DNA of 64,000 nt from Acidobacteriota bacterium (lineage in GTDB: Bacteria > Acidobacteriota > Terriglobia > UBA7540): contig SCRD01000024.1 of NCBI GenBank assembly GCA_004298155.1, forward strand, positions 248,001 through 312,000. Reading direction: 5' to 3'. The position numbers and the translations under genes are program-made. A model generated the notes under the pieces. It saw only the letters and a program-made list of their open reading frames with translations, did no database searches and was not told the origin of the DNA. Position 1 is the first letter of the stretch; every line of letters begins with the position of its first letter. This document shows, in pieces, positions 8,926 to 17,624 of this stretch.

Positions 8926-11379
8926 TTACGGGCGCTTCCATCCCTCCCCCCCGATGGTCAGTTTGATCCCGGTGCGAAAGTTAAAGGGCAGGGCGGGGTA
9001 TCCGAAAGCTCCCTGATAATGCTCACCCAGAACATTTCCAATATTGGTGAAGAACGTAATACCGTGGCAAACCTCAAACCAGCCGCTCCAATCGACAAGC
9101 TGATAGGCGTTGAGCAGGTTCCGGTTGGGCAGAAGCAGCGTATTGCCATAGTCCTTATCCGAAAGAAAGGTGCTGTCATCCGACCGGCTGACAAAATAAC
9201 CGGTGGCGGACATACCGAATCGTCGCTTGGAATAGATGAGCGCCATGCTTCCGGAATTTCGCGGCACCCGGAACGGCCTGCCACCGACGAGGGGGCCATA
9301 GGCCCCGATCGGGATATTGGGGAAAGTGGGATTGTAAGCCGGGAACTGGGCGCTGCTGGCAAACGACTGCGTTACAACGGCGTCCGTGTACGTATAATTG
9401 GCGTTCAGCCTGAAATCCCGGCTGAGCTTGGCCTCCAGGTTGACCTCAGTTCCCAGACTGTGATAGGAGTTCGAGTTGACGGTAGCCCCGAAGGGTGCCG
9501 CGGCGGCAACCGGGCCCGGAACGCCGAGTTCCGGAAGCAGGCTGTTGTTCACAAAAGCAATCAAGTCATAGAAATTCTCGCGAAAACCGGTGACCCCGAG
9601 GCGGGCCCGTCCGCCCCACAACGATTGCTCAATTCCCCAATCAAAGTCCCTGCTTCTCTCCGGCCCAATGGGAGAAACATGATACATGGAAATCAACTCC
9701 GGTCCGTTCGGCAGCGTAGAGAGCAGATGGTAGAGTGATGACCCTTGATTGAAGATACTGGGCTCATCAATCCCCGTGCCGTAATTGAACCTCAGCTTGG
9801 TACCGCCGAAGAAAGACATCGAGGACGGCCGGCGAACATAGTAGGCGAATGAAATCCGGGGCGTAGCCGCGAACCCATAGACGGCATTATCTTCAAAACC
9901 CATTCCCGCCGTTGCAAAGGCCCGGTGGCCAAGGCTGCCGTGAGCTTCCATGAAATAGTCAAAGTTGTTGCGACTGGTCGGAGACACCGTACCGGCGAAG
10001 TTGGTATAGCCGCTTTCGTGATCGTACCGAATGCCGGCGCTCACGCTGAGGTCAGGGTTAAAGTCGTAGTTCGAGAGGCCGTAGAGCGACTGCACAGCGG
10101 TATGGGAATTGTAGAGGCTCGGATAAGTACCTCCATAGTCGAGGATGGCCTGGCCACTCGAGCAGAATCCATTGGCGCCACACAGGGTGACCGGGTCCCC
10201 GAGATAGTTTCCTTCAAAGGGTATTCCCGCCGGCGCGGGTTCGTCATAATTGTACCGGAGGCTCGTAGAACTCAGTTGGAACGAATTCCGCCATTGTGAA
10301 GTGGTCTGGTTTTCCACTTTCATTCCCATATAGGAGTCTTGCTCCCGTTGAAAGGCATCATCCGGGATACCGTAAAGGGCCAGCGCGTTGGAAAGACCCA
10401 AACCGGTTGCGGTATGACGAATCGTGAATCGAATGTCAGTGCTTTGGTTTGCCTGCCATCCAAAGTTTCCGGAAAACGTCCCGTTATGAAAGGAGTTGTT
10501 GGGAAGGCTGTTCTGGGTTTCGAAATCCATGAAATCCATAAAGTAATCGAATTTGTGAAAAACACCCCCCAGCGAAGCTTCCTGGTGCAAAGTGTGAAAA
10601 TTGCCCCCGTCTGCTGAGTAAGTGAACTCTGGAAGGGTAGAAGATCCCCGGCGGGTCGTGATCTGGATCACGCTGCCCAAGGCGTCAGCTCCGTACAAAA
10701 CGCTATTGGCCCCTCGAAACACCTCCACCTGATTTGCGCTGTTGGCTGGAAGGTTGGCGAACTCGACGGCCCCCCCGATGTCGTTAGCGGGAATGCCGTC
10801 GATCAGGACCTTGTTGAACTCATTGTTACCACCGCGCGCGAAAACCGAAGTCGTGCCTCCGCGTTCGCCGGTTTGCACGACGGCGAGGCCGGGCACCTGG
10901 CGGAGCACGTCGAGCAGATCCAGCTTGTTGAACGCATCCAGCTCTGATTGATCAACCACGGTGACCGAGGCGCCCACCTGCGATTCCGGCAGGTCGCTGC
11001 CGGTATCCGATACCACGATTTGCTGCCGGAGTATGCCGACCTGGAGCATCACTTTGATGCTGACTGTTCGGGCCGGCGCAAGATGCACGGGTTGGCTTTC
11101 CTGCTGTGCGAATCCGGGTGCTTTGACCTGCACCTGATATTGGCCCGCGCCAACTGAAGAGAAGGCAAAACTTCCTTCCTGGCCTGTCTTGGTAACGCCG
11201 ACGACTTTCCCATTCTGGAGCAGGGTTACGTCCGCTTGGGGGACAACCGCCCCGAGCGGATCGAAAACCTTGCCCCTGATCGTACCCATAGCGCTGGCCC
11301 CTGCGATGGACGTGAAAACGGTGATGAAGATTGTCAAAAGCAGAAGAGTGGCGCATGAACGGAACTTCGATATAAACAT
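8926..11379 (-). CDS. btuB: TonB-dependent receptor, probable vitamin B12 receptor BtuB
   Basis: An outer-membrane gated barrel of 817 residues that takes up its ligand with energy from TonB. Seen: a signal peptide (about residues 1-30), a carboxypeptidase-regulatory-like domain (about 33-105, beginning TIRGKVFDPLGAVVPQADV), a plug domain starting with SQVGASVTVVDQSEL and containing the NEFNKVLIDGIPAND segment, then a long beta-barrel with TonB-receptor features to the C-terminus. The ATG at 11379 has an AGGAGG site seven bases ahead; longer frames run into the riboswitch and are rejected. The specificity for corrinoids comes from the cobalamin riboswitch immediately upstream and from btuCDF downstream. 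The N-terminal extra domain is unlike enterobacterial BtuB and is typical of Acidobacteriota and Bacteroidota receptors. Confidence 0.9.
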   Translation of the reverse strand: MFISKFRSCATLLLLTIFITVFTSIAGASAMGTIRGKVFDPLGAVVPQADVTLLQNGKVVGVTKTGQEGSFAFSSVGAGQYQVQVKAPGFAQQESQPVHLAPARTVSIKVMLQVGILRQQIVVSDTGSDLPESQVGASVTVVDQSELDAFNKLDLLDVLRQVPGLAVVQTGERGGTTSVFARGGNNEFNKVLIDGIPANDIGGAVEFANLPANSANQVEVFRGANSVLYGADALGSVIQITTRRGSSTLPEFTYSADGGNFHTLHQEASLGGVFHKFDYFMDFMDFETQNSLPNNSFHNGTFSGNFGWQANQSTDIRFTIRHTATGLGLSNALALYGIPDDAFQREQDSYMGMKVENQTTSQWRNSFQLSSTSLRYNYDEPAPAGIPFEGNYLGDPVTLCGANGFCSSGQAILDYGGTYPSLYNSHTAVQSLYGLSNYDFNPDLSVSAGIRYDHESGYTNFAGTVSPTSRNNFDYFMEAHGSLGHRAFATAGMGFEDNAVYGFAATPRISFAYYVRRPSSMSFFGGTKLRFNYGTGIDEPSIFNQGSSLYHLLSTLPNGPELISMYHVSPIGPERSRDFDWGIEQSLWGGRARLGVTGFRENFYDLIAFVNNSLLPELGVPGPVAAAAPFGATVNSNSYHSLGTEVNLEAKLSRDFRLNANYTYTDAVVTQSFASSAQFPAYNPTFPNIPIGAYGPLVGGRPFRVPRNSGSMALIYSKRRFGMSATGYFVSRSDDSTFLSDKDYGNTLLLPNRNLLNAYQLVDWSGWFEVCHGITFFTNIGNVLGEHYQGAFGYPALPFNFRTGIKLTIGGEGWKRP

Positions 11380-11414
11380 ATTGTCCTCCTTTCCCCTCGA
11401 AAGAGTGGACCCTG

Positions 11415-11585
11415 ACAAACGCTGGCAAGACCGGTCTCCTGGCTCGCGACGCATTCCACATCGCCTGCGCCTTCCCACCCGTGCTGGCAGTGGCTTATAG
11501 CAGGCTTCTACCGTCGCTTACAGTTGCGGGGCAGTGGCGGATTTTCACCGCGCTTCCCGTTCATCTCACCATGAGTTTTCTGTGA
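11415..11585 (-). promoter_or_regulatory. Cobalamin riboswitch upstream of btuB
   Basis: On the minus strand this segment carries the conserved adenosylcobalamin riboswitch core in the right order: GGGAAG followed by GGTGAAAATCCGCC, then CCCCGCAACTGTAAGC, the GCCACTG element, GGGAAGGC, and finally the B12 box GAGCCAGGAGACCGGTC. It ends about 40 bases before the btuB start, whose AGGAGG site lies just downstream. When cobalamin is plentiful such RNAs shut off expression, here of btuB, btuC, btuD and the genes behind them. Confidence 0.93.
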
Positions 11586-11599
11586 CCTTGTCCTTCGAA

Positions 11600-12157
11600 C
11601 TAAAACTCGATTCCTTTTTGAGCCACAATGCCCTTGTGAAAGGGATGCTTGATTTCGCGCATTTCGGTGACCATGTCCGCGATTTGGATGACTTCGGGCT
11701 TGGCATCGCGCCCGGTCAGGATCACGTGGAGCATGGCTGGTTTCTTCTTCAAGAAGTCCACCACGTCTTCCACGGGCAAGAAGCCATAACTAAGCGCGTA
11801 GTTGATTTCATCCAGAATGACCAAATCATACTTTCCGGACAGAATCTCTGCGCTGGCTGCTTGCCAGGCCTCCCGGACCATGCGCTTATCAACTTCAATA
11901 TCTTTGCTCTCCCAGGTGAAACCGTGCCCCATCGGACGGATTTCGAAGGTCCCGAGCTTCGGAGCGCTCCGCAGCTCTCCGTACTTCCATTTCCCTTTGA
12001 AGAACTGGAGCATGCTCACTTTCATCCCATAACCGCAGGCGCGTAGCGCGACCCCCAAGGCCGCCGTCGTCTTTCCCTTCCCATTGCCGGTGTTGACGAT
12101 AATCAGGCCTTTCTTTTTCTTCGCCGTGGCTCCGGCTCGTTCAATTTTTACCTTCAC
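11600..12157 (-). CDS. cobA: Cob(I)yrinic acid a,c-diamide adenosyltransferase
   Basis: CobA/BtuR-type ATP:corrinoid adenosyltransferase of 185 residues. It adds the upper 5'-deoxyadenosyl ligand. Seen: the glycine-rich P-loop TGNGKGKTTAALG at about residues 23-35, the DLVILDEINYAL Walker-B-like motif and the LTGRDAKPEVIQIADMVTEM segment. The start is a GTG at 12157 overlapping the stop of the upstream btuF by four bases (GTGA), with GGAGAG ahead of it. It is the last gene of the cobU-led unit; the btuB riboswitch begins right after its stop. This family is unrelated to PduO-type adenosyltransferases. Confidence 0.95.
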   Translation of the reverse strand: MKVKIERAGATAKKKKGLIIVNTGNGKGKTTAALGVALRACGYGMKVSMLQFFKGKWKYGELRSAPKLGTFEIRPMGHGFTWESKDIEVDKRMVREAWQAASAEILSGKYDLVILDEINYALSYGFLPVEDVVDFLKKKPAMLHVILTGRDAKPEVIQIADMVTEMREIKHPFHKGIVAQKGIEF

Positions 12158-13062
12158 GGTTTGTCTCTCCTCGATTGGAAGGCTTTCGGATGAAGCTCTT
12201 TCGCAAGCTGCTCCAACGCATCAAAAACAACGGGGCTTGGATGGAAGAGCCGCTCGCTCAGGTAAATCACATGATGATCCCTGAGCGCCTGAAGATGGTC
12301 CCAGCCGGCGTGGGCTTTGAGGTCTTCCTCCGTAATCCCGCCGTGGGCACCTCGGACCAGCAGGATGTAATCCGGTGACAGATGCAGCATCTCCTCCAGG
12401 CTGATTTGCGGCCACCCCTGCTGGATATTCGCGGTAACTGATTGCGCTCCGGCATATGAAATAACATCGGTCACGAACGATTTGCTGCCGGCCGTGATCA
12501 GCGGGTCATACCAGATAACGACGAGAACCTTCGGCCGCGGTAGTCCCTTCACGCGTGCAACCACGGCCGCGCGTTGCGCTTCCAGGTGCTTCACCAACGT
12601 TCGAGCCTGACGGCTTCGGTTGAGCGCATCGCCAACATCCTGGACTGACGCCAGAATCCCCTGCAACCCCTGGGGGTCCACCACAAAAACGGGTATCCCC
12701 ACGTGTTCCAGCTCATCAACAGTCTCTTCCCTGTTGATTTCAGCCATGGCCAGTACCAGGTCCGGATGAAGCGAAACAATTTTCTCTAATGAGGGATCGG
12801 TCAAACCGCCCACGCTCGGTTTCGCCTGCGCCTCCGGCGGGTAATCTGTATAATCCGTTACGCCCACCACAACCTTTCCCAGACCCAGCGCATAAACCGT
12901 TTCGGTGAGACTCGGGGCCAGGCAAACAACACGCTGGGGGTTATCGGGCAGAGTTACGCGCCGGCCCAGTTCGTCCTTCAATCCTCGTGAAGCGAGCACA
13001 GGGGCGCACATCAAGAGAGACCAACCGGCCAGAATCGCTACTCGCTTGAAAAGTCTTCGCAT
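12154..13062 (-). CDS. btuF: Periplasmic cobalamin-binding protein BtuF paralogue
   Basis: A 302-residue substrate-binding protein with a signal peptide (MRRLFKRVAILAGWSLLMCA, residues 1-20, cleavage near 25). Mature-domain motifs are CLAPSLTETVYALGLG, GVTDYTDYPPEA, VGGLTDPSLEKIVSLHPDLVLA and the C-terminal helix. It should bind corrinoids in the periplasm and present them to BtuCD. The frame remains open far upstream, inside cbiA, but the ATG at 13062 overlaps the cbiA stop by one base and starts the leader, so it is the start. It is one of two BtuF-like genes in the cluster; only this one is clearly exported. Confidence 0.9.
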   Translation of the reverse strand: MRRLFKRVAILAGWSLLMCAPVLASRGLKDELGRRVTLPDNPQRVVCLAPSLTETVYALGLGKVVVGVTDYTDYPPEAQAKPSVGGLTDPSLEKIVSLHPDLVLAMAEINREETVDELEHVGIPVFVVDPQGLQGILASVQDVGDALNRSRQARTLVKHLEAQRAAVVARVKGLPRPKVLVVIWYDPLITAGSKSFVTDVISYAGAQSVTANIQQGWPQISLEEMLHLSPDYILLVRGAHGGITEEDLKAHAGWDHLQALRDHHVIYLSERLFHPSPVVFDALEQLAKELHPKAFQSRRDKP

Positions 13063-14459
13063 TAGTCTCCCGCCTTCAAGAGCATCTTCTGCTTTGCGCG
13101 TTGAACATTCTCGACGAAAGTTCCCGCGAGTCCCGGGCTGGAAAGGAAGTGAAGATGAATGTAGCTGGCCAATACATTCTTGACGTGGAAGCCTTCGGCT
13201 TCTTCGCGTCGGCCAAGCGTGTAACGGACCCTGTATGCTTGGTCTATCGGCTCCGGCCCCATAATCGTCGAACAGTGGAAGCTGTGCCCGCGAGCACGAG
13301 TCCCGGCCGTTCCCCAAAGGCAATCCGTCGTCAGGCAAAGCTCTGCATAACCAAAATTCACCAGGCGATCGGTCATCTGTACGCCCAACGGCAGAATGCC
13401 CGCCATGGGAAAAGCTTTGCCGTCGCGAGTCACTATTTGATTGGCCAGGTACATCAGGCCGCCGCACTCGGCGTAGATGGCTCCTCCTTCGTCCGCGAAT
13501 TTCTTCACTGAGGCGATCATTCCTTCATTCGCGCTGAGCTGGCCGGCGTAGAGCTCCGGATATCCACCGCCGAAGTAGAGGGCATCGAGCTTTGCGGGCA
13601 GCCCGGCGTCCTTCATGGGGCTGAATTCCACAATTTCAGCGCCAGCCCCGCGAAGTGCGTCGAGGTTGTCTTCATAGTAGAAGCAAAAGGCTCGATCACG
13701 AGCGACACCGACACGCGCGCGGGAGACTGTCGGTGCTGATTGCCCTTCAGTGGGCGCGGCAACGAAAGACTTGGCAGATTCCAACAGCTTTTCCAGGTCG
13801 ATATTCCCTTCCGCTATTTCGGCGAGCACGCTCAACTTCGAGTCCGGCAACAGGTCTTCGCCTGCGGTAAATAACCCAAGGTATCGTTCCGGGACTTGAA
13901 TCCGCTCATCCCGCGGCATGTAACCCAAGGAAGCAGCGCCGCACGCGCTTTCAACCGCGTCACGGAGCAAGGCATAGTGAGTTGGCCCCGCTACCTTATT
14001 GAAGATCACACCGAGTATTCTCACTTCACGATCAAAAGTCTCAAACCCGTGCACCAGGGGGGCCACGCTTCGCGCAACCTTGGAGGCATCGACTACAAAG
14101 ACGACCGGTAGGCCCAGGAGCTTTGCCATTTCTGCCGTGCTGCCCGTTTCGGATTTTCCGCTTGCGCCGTCGAAGAGCCCCATCACTCCTTCCACGATAC
14201 AAACGTCAGCGCCCGCCGCATTGCGACAGAAGATATCGCGATTTTTGTCGGCTGGGAGCATCCATCCGTCCAGGTTGCGCGATGAGCGCCTGCAGGCGCG
14301 AGTATGGTGTCCCGCATCGATGAAATCCGGCCCGCATTTGAAAGGCTGGACCTGCATTCCCCGTCTCCGGAATGCCGCCATCAGGGCCAGCGTCACGGTG
14401 GTTTTGCCCACTCCGCTAGCCGGACCCGCAACAACAAATCCTTTAATCATTTCAGGCAT
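13062..14459 (-). CDS. cbiA: Cobyrinic acid a,c-diamide synthase
   Basis: CbiA/CobB of about 465 residues amidates the a and c carboxylates of cobyrinic (or hydrogenobyrinic) acid using ATP and glutamine. Seen: the N-terminal P-loop-like GPASGVGKTTVTLALMAAF (about residues 12-30), EGVMGLFDG, and a C-terminal glutaminase domain with the Cys nucleophile in YAECGGLMYL. Two nearby ATGs (14459 and 14450) are plausible, and neither has a strong ribosome binding site; the longer frame to 14504 would run deep into the phosphatase gene. The chosen start overlaps the upstream phosphatase stop by a few bases, fitting coupled translation. Confidence 0.94.
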   Translation of the reverse strand: MPEMIKGFVVAGPASGVGKTTVTLALMAAFRRRGMQVQPFKCGPDFIDAGHHTRACRRSSRNLDGWMLPADKNRDIFCRNAAGADVCIVEGVMGLFDGASGKSETGSTAEMAKLLGLPVVFVVDASKVARSVAPLVHGFETFDREVRILGVIFNKVAGPTHYALLRDAVESACGAASLGYMPRDERIQVPERYLGLFTAGEDLLPDSKLSVLAEIAEGNIDLEKLLESAKSFVAAPTEGQSAPTVSRARVGVARDRAFCFYYEDNLDALRGAGAEIVEFSPMKDAGLPAKLDALYFGGGYPELYAGQLSANEGMIASVKKFADEGGAIYAECGGLMYLANQIVTRDGKAFPMAGILPLGVQMTDRLVNFGYAELCLTTDCLWGTAGTRARGHSFHCSTIMGPEPIDQAYRVRYTLGRREEAEGFHVKNVLASYIHLHFLSSPGLAGTFVENVQRAKQKMLLKAGD

Positions 14460-15087
14460 TGATACACCGCACGACCGCGCCAGTTTCCAGAAAGTCGATG
14501 ACATTCACCGCGCAAGAATCCTGCGCCAGCCGAAACAGATTTTGCGCGGGCAAGCCCAGAACTTTTCCCAGAGTGAAGCGAATTACCCCGGCGTGGGTGA
14601 CGATGAGGGCGCATTGCCCTCGATTCGCTGCGACGATCCCGCTTACTCCCGCTGCTATGCGTTTCTTGAACCGGCTGAGGGGCTCGGCGCCAGGGATCGT
14701 CTGGCGCGGAAACCGCTCGACCCATAAAGCGGCCAGCTTGGGAAAGCGCCTGACGATCTGATTCCACGAAAGTCCCTCCCACTGGCCGAATTGCATCTCC
14801 CGCAAGTCCGGCCGAACATCCACTTCGAGTCCAAAGGTCTGAGCGACGGCGTTCGCGGTCTGGCGCGCACGCCGCAAATCGCTCGAATACACGGCCCGGA
14901 CAGGGTATTGCGAACACTTCTCGCACAGGAGACGCAGTTCCCGCCGGCCCGCACTCGTCAGAGAAACGTCCCTGTGACCCTGAAAGCGCCCATTGCCCTC
15001 TGCGGTCGCGTGTCTGACCAGGAGCAGCCGGCAAGTTGTCGCGGGCAGGTCTCTACCGCTCCGTTGTTTTCCTTCCCCAGTTCTCAT
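14452..15087 (-). CDS. cobC: Alpha-ribazole phosphatase-like histidine phosphatase (copy 1)
   Basis: A 211-residue histidine phosphatase of the phosphoglycerate-mutase superfamily. CobC members remove the 5'-phosphate from alpha-ribazole-phosphate or from adenosylcobalamin-5'-phosphate. Seen: the catalytic RHATAEG near residues 25-31 (RHG equivalent), the acid in LREMQFGQWEGLSW, and the second His in LIVTHAGVIRF. The start at 15087 overlaps bluB by 35 bases, a long overlap, but no later ATG precedes the catalytic His. A second gene of the same family lies at 17625-18164, so the cluster encodes two, perhaps with different substrates. Confidence 0.85.
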   Translation of the reverse strand: MRTGEGKQRSGRDLPATTCRLLLVRHATAEGNGRFQGHRDVSLTSAGRRELRLLCEKCSQYPVRAVYSSDLRRARQTANAVAQTFGLEVDVRPDLREMQFGQWEGLSWNQIVRRFPKLAALWVERFPRQTIPGAEPLSRFKKRIAAGVSGIVAANRGQCALIVTHAGVIRFTLGKVLGLPAQNLFRLAQDSCAVNVIDFLETGAVVRCINA

Positions 15088-15748
15088 AAAAAATCAGTTC
15101 TTCCAAAGGAAGCCGTGCAAGCCAGCCCGCACTTTCCAGTTCCGGACGCGGCGCAAATTCCGATACGTATCCGACGCAAAGATAAGCCACGGGAATGATA
15201 TGAGAGGGAATTCCTAAAATTTGACGAAGCTTGACGGGGTCAAAAACACTTACCCAACCCACGCCTAATCCCTCGGCCCGCGCCGCCAGCCAGAAGTTCT
15301 GTACTGCACAACAAGTGCTGTAAACGTCGGTTTCAGGAATAGTGTGGCGGCCCAACACGTGTGGTCCATTGCGGGTTGGATCGCAGGTGACGCAGAGATT
15401 GACCGGGGATTCCAGAATCCCCTCCAGCTTCAGGCGCGAGTAAATCTCCCTCTTCTCGCCATCAAATACCTTAATGGCCTCCTTGTTTGCTTCCTGGAAG
15501 ATATCCTTCACCTGCTTCTTCATGCCCTTGCTGCGGATGACGATGAACGACCACGGCTGCATGAATCCCACCGAGCCGCTGTGATGGGCCGCATCCAGCA
15601 GTTTGTGAAGTAGTGCGTCCGGAACCGGATCGTCAAGAAACTTCCCGCGCACATCGCGACGCTTGTAAATGGCGTCATAGACGCCCTGCTTTTCTCTTGC
15701 GCCAAACTCCAGTGAATGATTTCGCATTGAGGTGTTTTCCCCCATCAT
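15053..15748 (-). CDS. bluB: 5,6-dimethylbenzimidazole synthase
   Basis: BluB is a flavin-destructase in the nitroreductase fold that converts FMNH2 plus oxygen to dimethylbenzimidazole, the lower ligand of B12. The protein has about 231 residues. Seen: VYDAIYKRRDVRGKFLDDPVPD near the N-terminus, the HHSGSVGFMQPWSFIVI segment holding the conserved Asp/Ser environment, and the YSTCCAVQNFWLAARAEGLGVGWVS block. Starts at 15748, 15745 and 15727 are all possible. The first makes an ATGA-type overlap with cobS, while 15727 has GGGGGA upstream. Its presence means the lower ligand is made by the oxygen-dependent route. Confidence 0.9.
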   Translation of the reverse strand: MMGENTSMRNHSLEFGAREKQGVYDAIYKRRDVRGKFLDDPVPDALLHKLLDAAHHSGSVGFMQPWSFIVIRSKGMKKQVKDIFQEANKEAIKVFDGEKREIYSRLKLEGILESPVNLCVTCDPTRNGPHVLGRHTIPETDVYSTCCAVQNFWLAARAEGLGVGWVSVFDPVKLRQILGIPSHIIPVAYLCVGYVSEFAPRPELESAGWLARLPLEELIFYENWGRKTTER

Positions 15749-16494
15749 CCCATGACGACGCCGGTCAAATAGACCGCCACTTCTGTGACGTGGTTTGTTG
15801 CCCCCAGGCAATCACCGGTAACTCCTCCGATCCTGCGGTGGTAATAGGCTCCGCTCGCTGCCGTGATCACCACCGCTGCCAACATCACCCATACCGCCTT
15901 CGCCCCCAGAGCAACCCCCACAATTACGACTGTCAGGAGAGTTCCCGTTACCAGGGAGAAGGTCGTAATCTTCCCGGCCACCCGGGCGCCTTGCCCGCTT
16001 TGCTCCCGGGCCGGCGGCAAAAAGAAAGCCAGCGGCAATGCGGTCCAACGGCAGGCCACCTGCCCCGCCACCAGATAGCTGTCAAACCTTTGCGGCGGAA
16101 TGTTTCTGAGAAAAACAAAGCGGGCAAGTAGCGCGAGTGCGATAGCCAGTACACCAAAACTTCCAACGCGACTGTCCCGCATGATGCTGAGAATCTCATC
16201 CTTTCCCCAGCCGCCACCGAAGCCGTCTGCAGCGTCCGCCAAAGCGTCTTCGTGGAGACCGCCCGTGACGGCAACAAGGAAGACGAGAACAAGGACGATC
16301 ACAACATCGTGGCCGACAAACCTGGAGAAAACCTGATTCAAGAATATGGCTCCTGCACTCACCAGTAATCCCACGAGAGGGAAAAACGCTGCCGACCCTG
16401 CCAGGGCATCCGGCCCAACCTGCATCCCGTGGGGTACCGGCAGCCTCGTCAAAAAGGCCACGGCACTCAGGAAAAGTTTCAGGAGCCGCTTCAT
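15745..16494 (-). CDS. cobS: Adenosylcobinamide-GDP ribazoletransferase (cobalamin synthase)
   Basis: CobS is an integral membrane enzyme that joins adenosylcobinamide-GDP with alpha-ribazole(-phosphate), closing the nucleotide loop. Length 249 residues, typical. Seen: LSAVAFLTRLPVP near residues 10-22, the acidic metal-binding GGLHEDALADAADGFGGG motif at about 78-95, the DSRVGSFGVLA segment, and about six hydrophobic helices. Its start at 16494 overlaps cobT by four bases (ATGA) and its end overlaps the bluB start, so it is translationally coupled on both sides. Confidence 0.95.
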   Translation of the reverse strand: MKRLLKLFLSAVAFLTRLPVPHGMQVGPDALAGSAAFFPLVGLLVSAGAIFLNQVFSRFVGHDVVIVLVLVFLVAVTGGLHEDALADAADGFGGGWGKDEILSIMRDSRVGSFGVLAIALALLARFVFLRNIPPQRFDSYLVAGQVACRWTALPLAFFLPPAREQSGQGARVAGKITTFSLVTGTLLTVVIVGVALGAKAVWVMLAAVVITAASGAYYHRRIGGVTGDCLGATNHVTEVAVYLTGVVMG

Positions 16495-17573
16495 GCCGAT
16501 GCCTCGCTGACGCCGGCCGACGAGAACGTGGCCATCTCGTCTAACAGCTTCGCAGCCGCTTCAATCAGCGTCATGGCCAGGGCTGCGCCCGTGCCTTCAC
16601 CGAGTCTCATTCGCAAATCCAAAAGGGGTGTTTCTCCTACAAATTCCAGTAGCGCAGCGTGTCCCGGTTCCGGCGACCGGTGTCCGGCAAAAAGAAACTG
16701 CCTGACTTTGGGCTCCACGGCGCAGGCGACGGCCGCGGCCGCAGTTGAGATAAAGCCATCGATGACCACCGGAATTCGCCGGGCGGCCGCACCGATAATC
16801 AAGCCCGTGAGGCCGGCAATTTCCAGGCCTCCAACCTTTCGCAACAGGTCAAGAGGATCGGATGGGTCGGGCCGGTTTACCTCCAGGGCCCGCTCGATGA
16901 CTTCGATCTTCCGCCTTAGACCGGGCTCATCCAAACCCGTCCCGCGGCCTGTCACCTGCGCGACCGGCCGGCCCGTCAGGACGGAGGTGATGGCGCTGGC
17001 GGCTGTCGTATTGCCGATTCCCATCTCGCCGGTTCCGATGAGGGTGTGGCCCTGCTTCTTGGCCAGGTCCGCCAGTTCAATCCCGATTCCCAGCGCTGAA
17101 TAGAGTTCGGCTTCATTCATCGCAGGCCCTTGGGCCATATTCCGCGTTCCGCGGCAGACCTTCACGTGCACGAGACCTGCGACTTCACGCATATCGCCAT
17201 CGACACCGATATCCACAACCACCACGTCAATCCCACAGTGCCGGGAGAGAACATTGATCGCCGCCCCTCCGGCAAGGAAATTGCGCACCATCTGTCTTGT
17301 CACCGCTTTGGGATAAGCGCTGACTCCCTCATCCGTAACTCCGTGATCGGCAGCCAGGGTGAAGATCGCCTTCCTGGCGCATCGAGGGCGTTCTTCCTCG
17401 CGAATCGCAACCAGGCGGATCGCGATCTCCTCCAGGCGGCCTAAACTTCCCGGCGGTTTGGTCAGACTATCCAACCGGGCCACAGCTCGTGCTTGCCATT
17501 CCGGCGCGAGCAATGGCACGGATGCAAGGCTGTCCCGAAAAGTGTTCCCATCATTGCTGTATTCGATGATCAT
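16491..17573 (-). CDS. cobT: Nicotinate-nucleotide-dimethylbenzimidazole phosphoribosyltransferase
   Basis: CobT of 360 residues activates dimethylbenzimidazole to alpha-ribazole-5'-phosphate using nicotinate mononucleotide. Seen: KPPGSLGRLEEIAIRL near residues 38-53, TLAADHGVTDEGVSAYP, GEMGIGNTTAASAI, the TGRGTGLDEPGL segment and the C-terminal LGEGTGAALAMTLIEAAAKLL that carries the catalytic Glu. The ATG at 17573 is preceded by AGGGAGGAAG. It lies between a phosphatase gene upstream and cobS downstream, the usual nucleotide-loop assembly grouping. Confidence 0.95.
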   Translation of the reverse strand: MIIEYSNDGNTFRDSLASVPLLAPEWQARAVARLDSLTKPPGSLGRLEEIAIRLVAIREEERPRCARKAIFTLAADHGVTDEGVSAYPKAVTRQMVRNFLAGGAAINVLSRHCGIDVVVVDIGVDGDMREVAGLVHVKVCRGTRNMAQGPAMNEAELYSALGIGIELADLAKKQGHTLIGTGEMGIGNTTAASAITSVLTGRPVAQVTGRGTGLDEPGLRRKIEVIERALEVNRPDPSDPLDLLRKVGGLEIAGLTGLIIGAAARRIPVVIDGFISTAAAAVACAVEPKVRQFLFAGHRSPEPGHAALLEFVGETPLLDLRMRLGEGTGAALAMTLIEAAAKLLDEMATFSSAGVSEASA

Positions 17574-17624
17574 CTTCCTCCCTCTTAATGCCCGCGACCT
17601 TTCGGCCTTCGACCCAGAGGACCG

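Noticed and set aside
8923-9738. Plus-strand open frame of 271 codons inside btuB
   Set aside because: Shadow of the TonB receptor gene; no family features and no ribosome binding site.
14999-15217. Short frames across the bluB/cobC overlap
   Set aside because: They are shadows of overlapping cobalamin genes, not extra genes.
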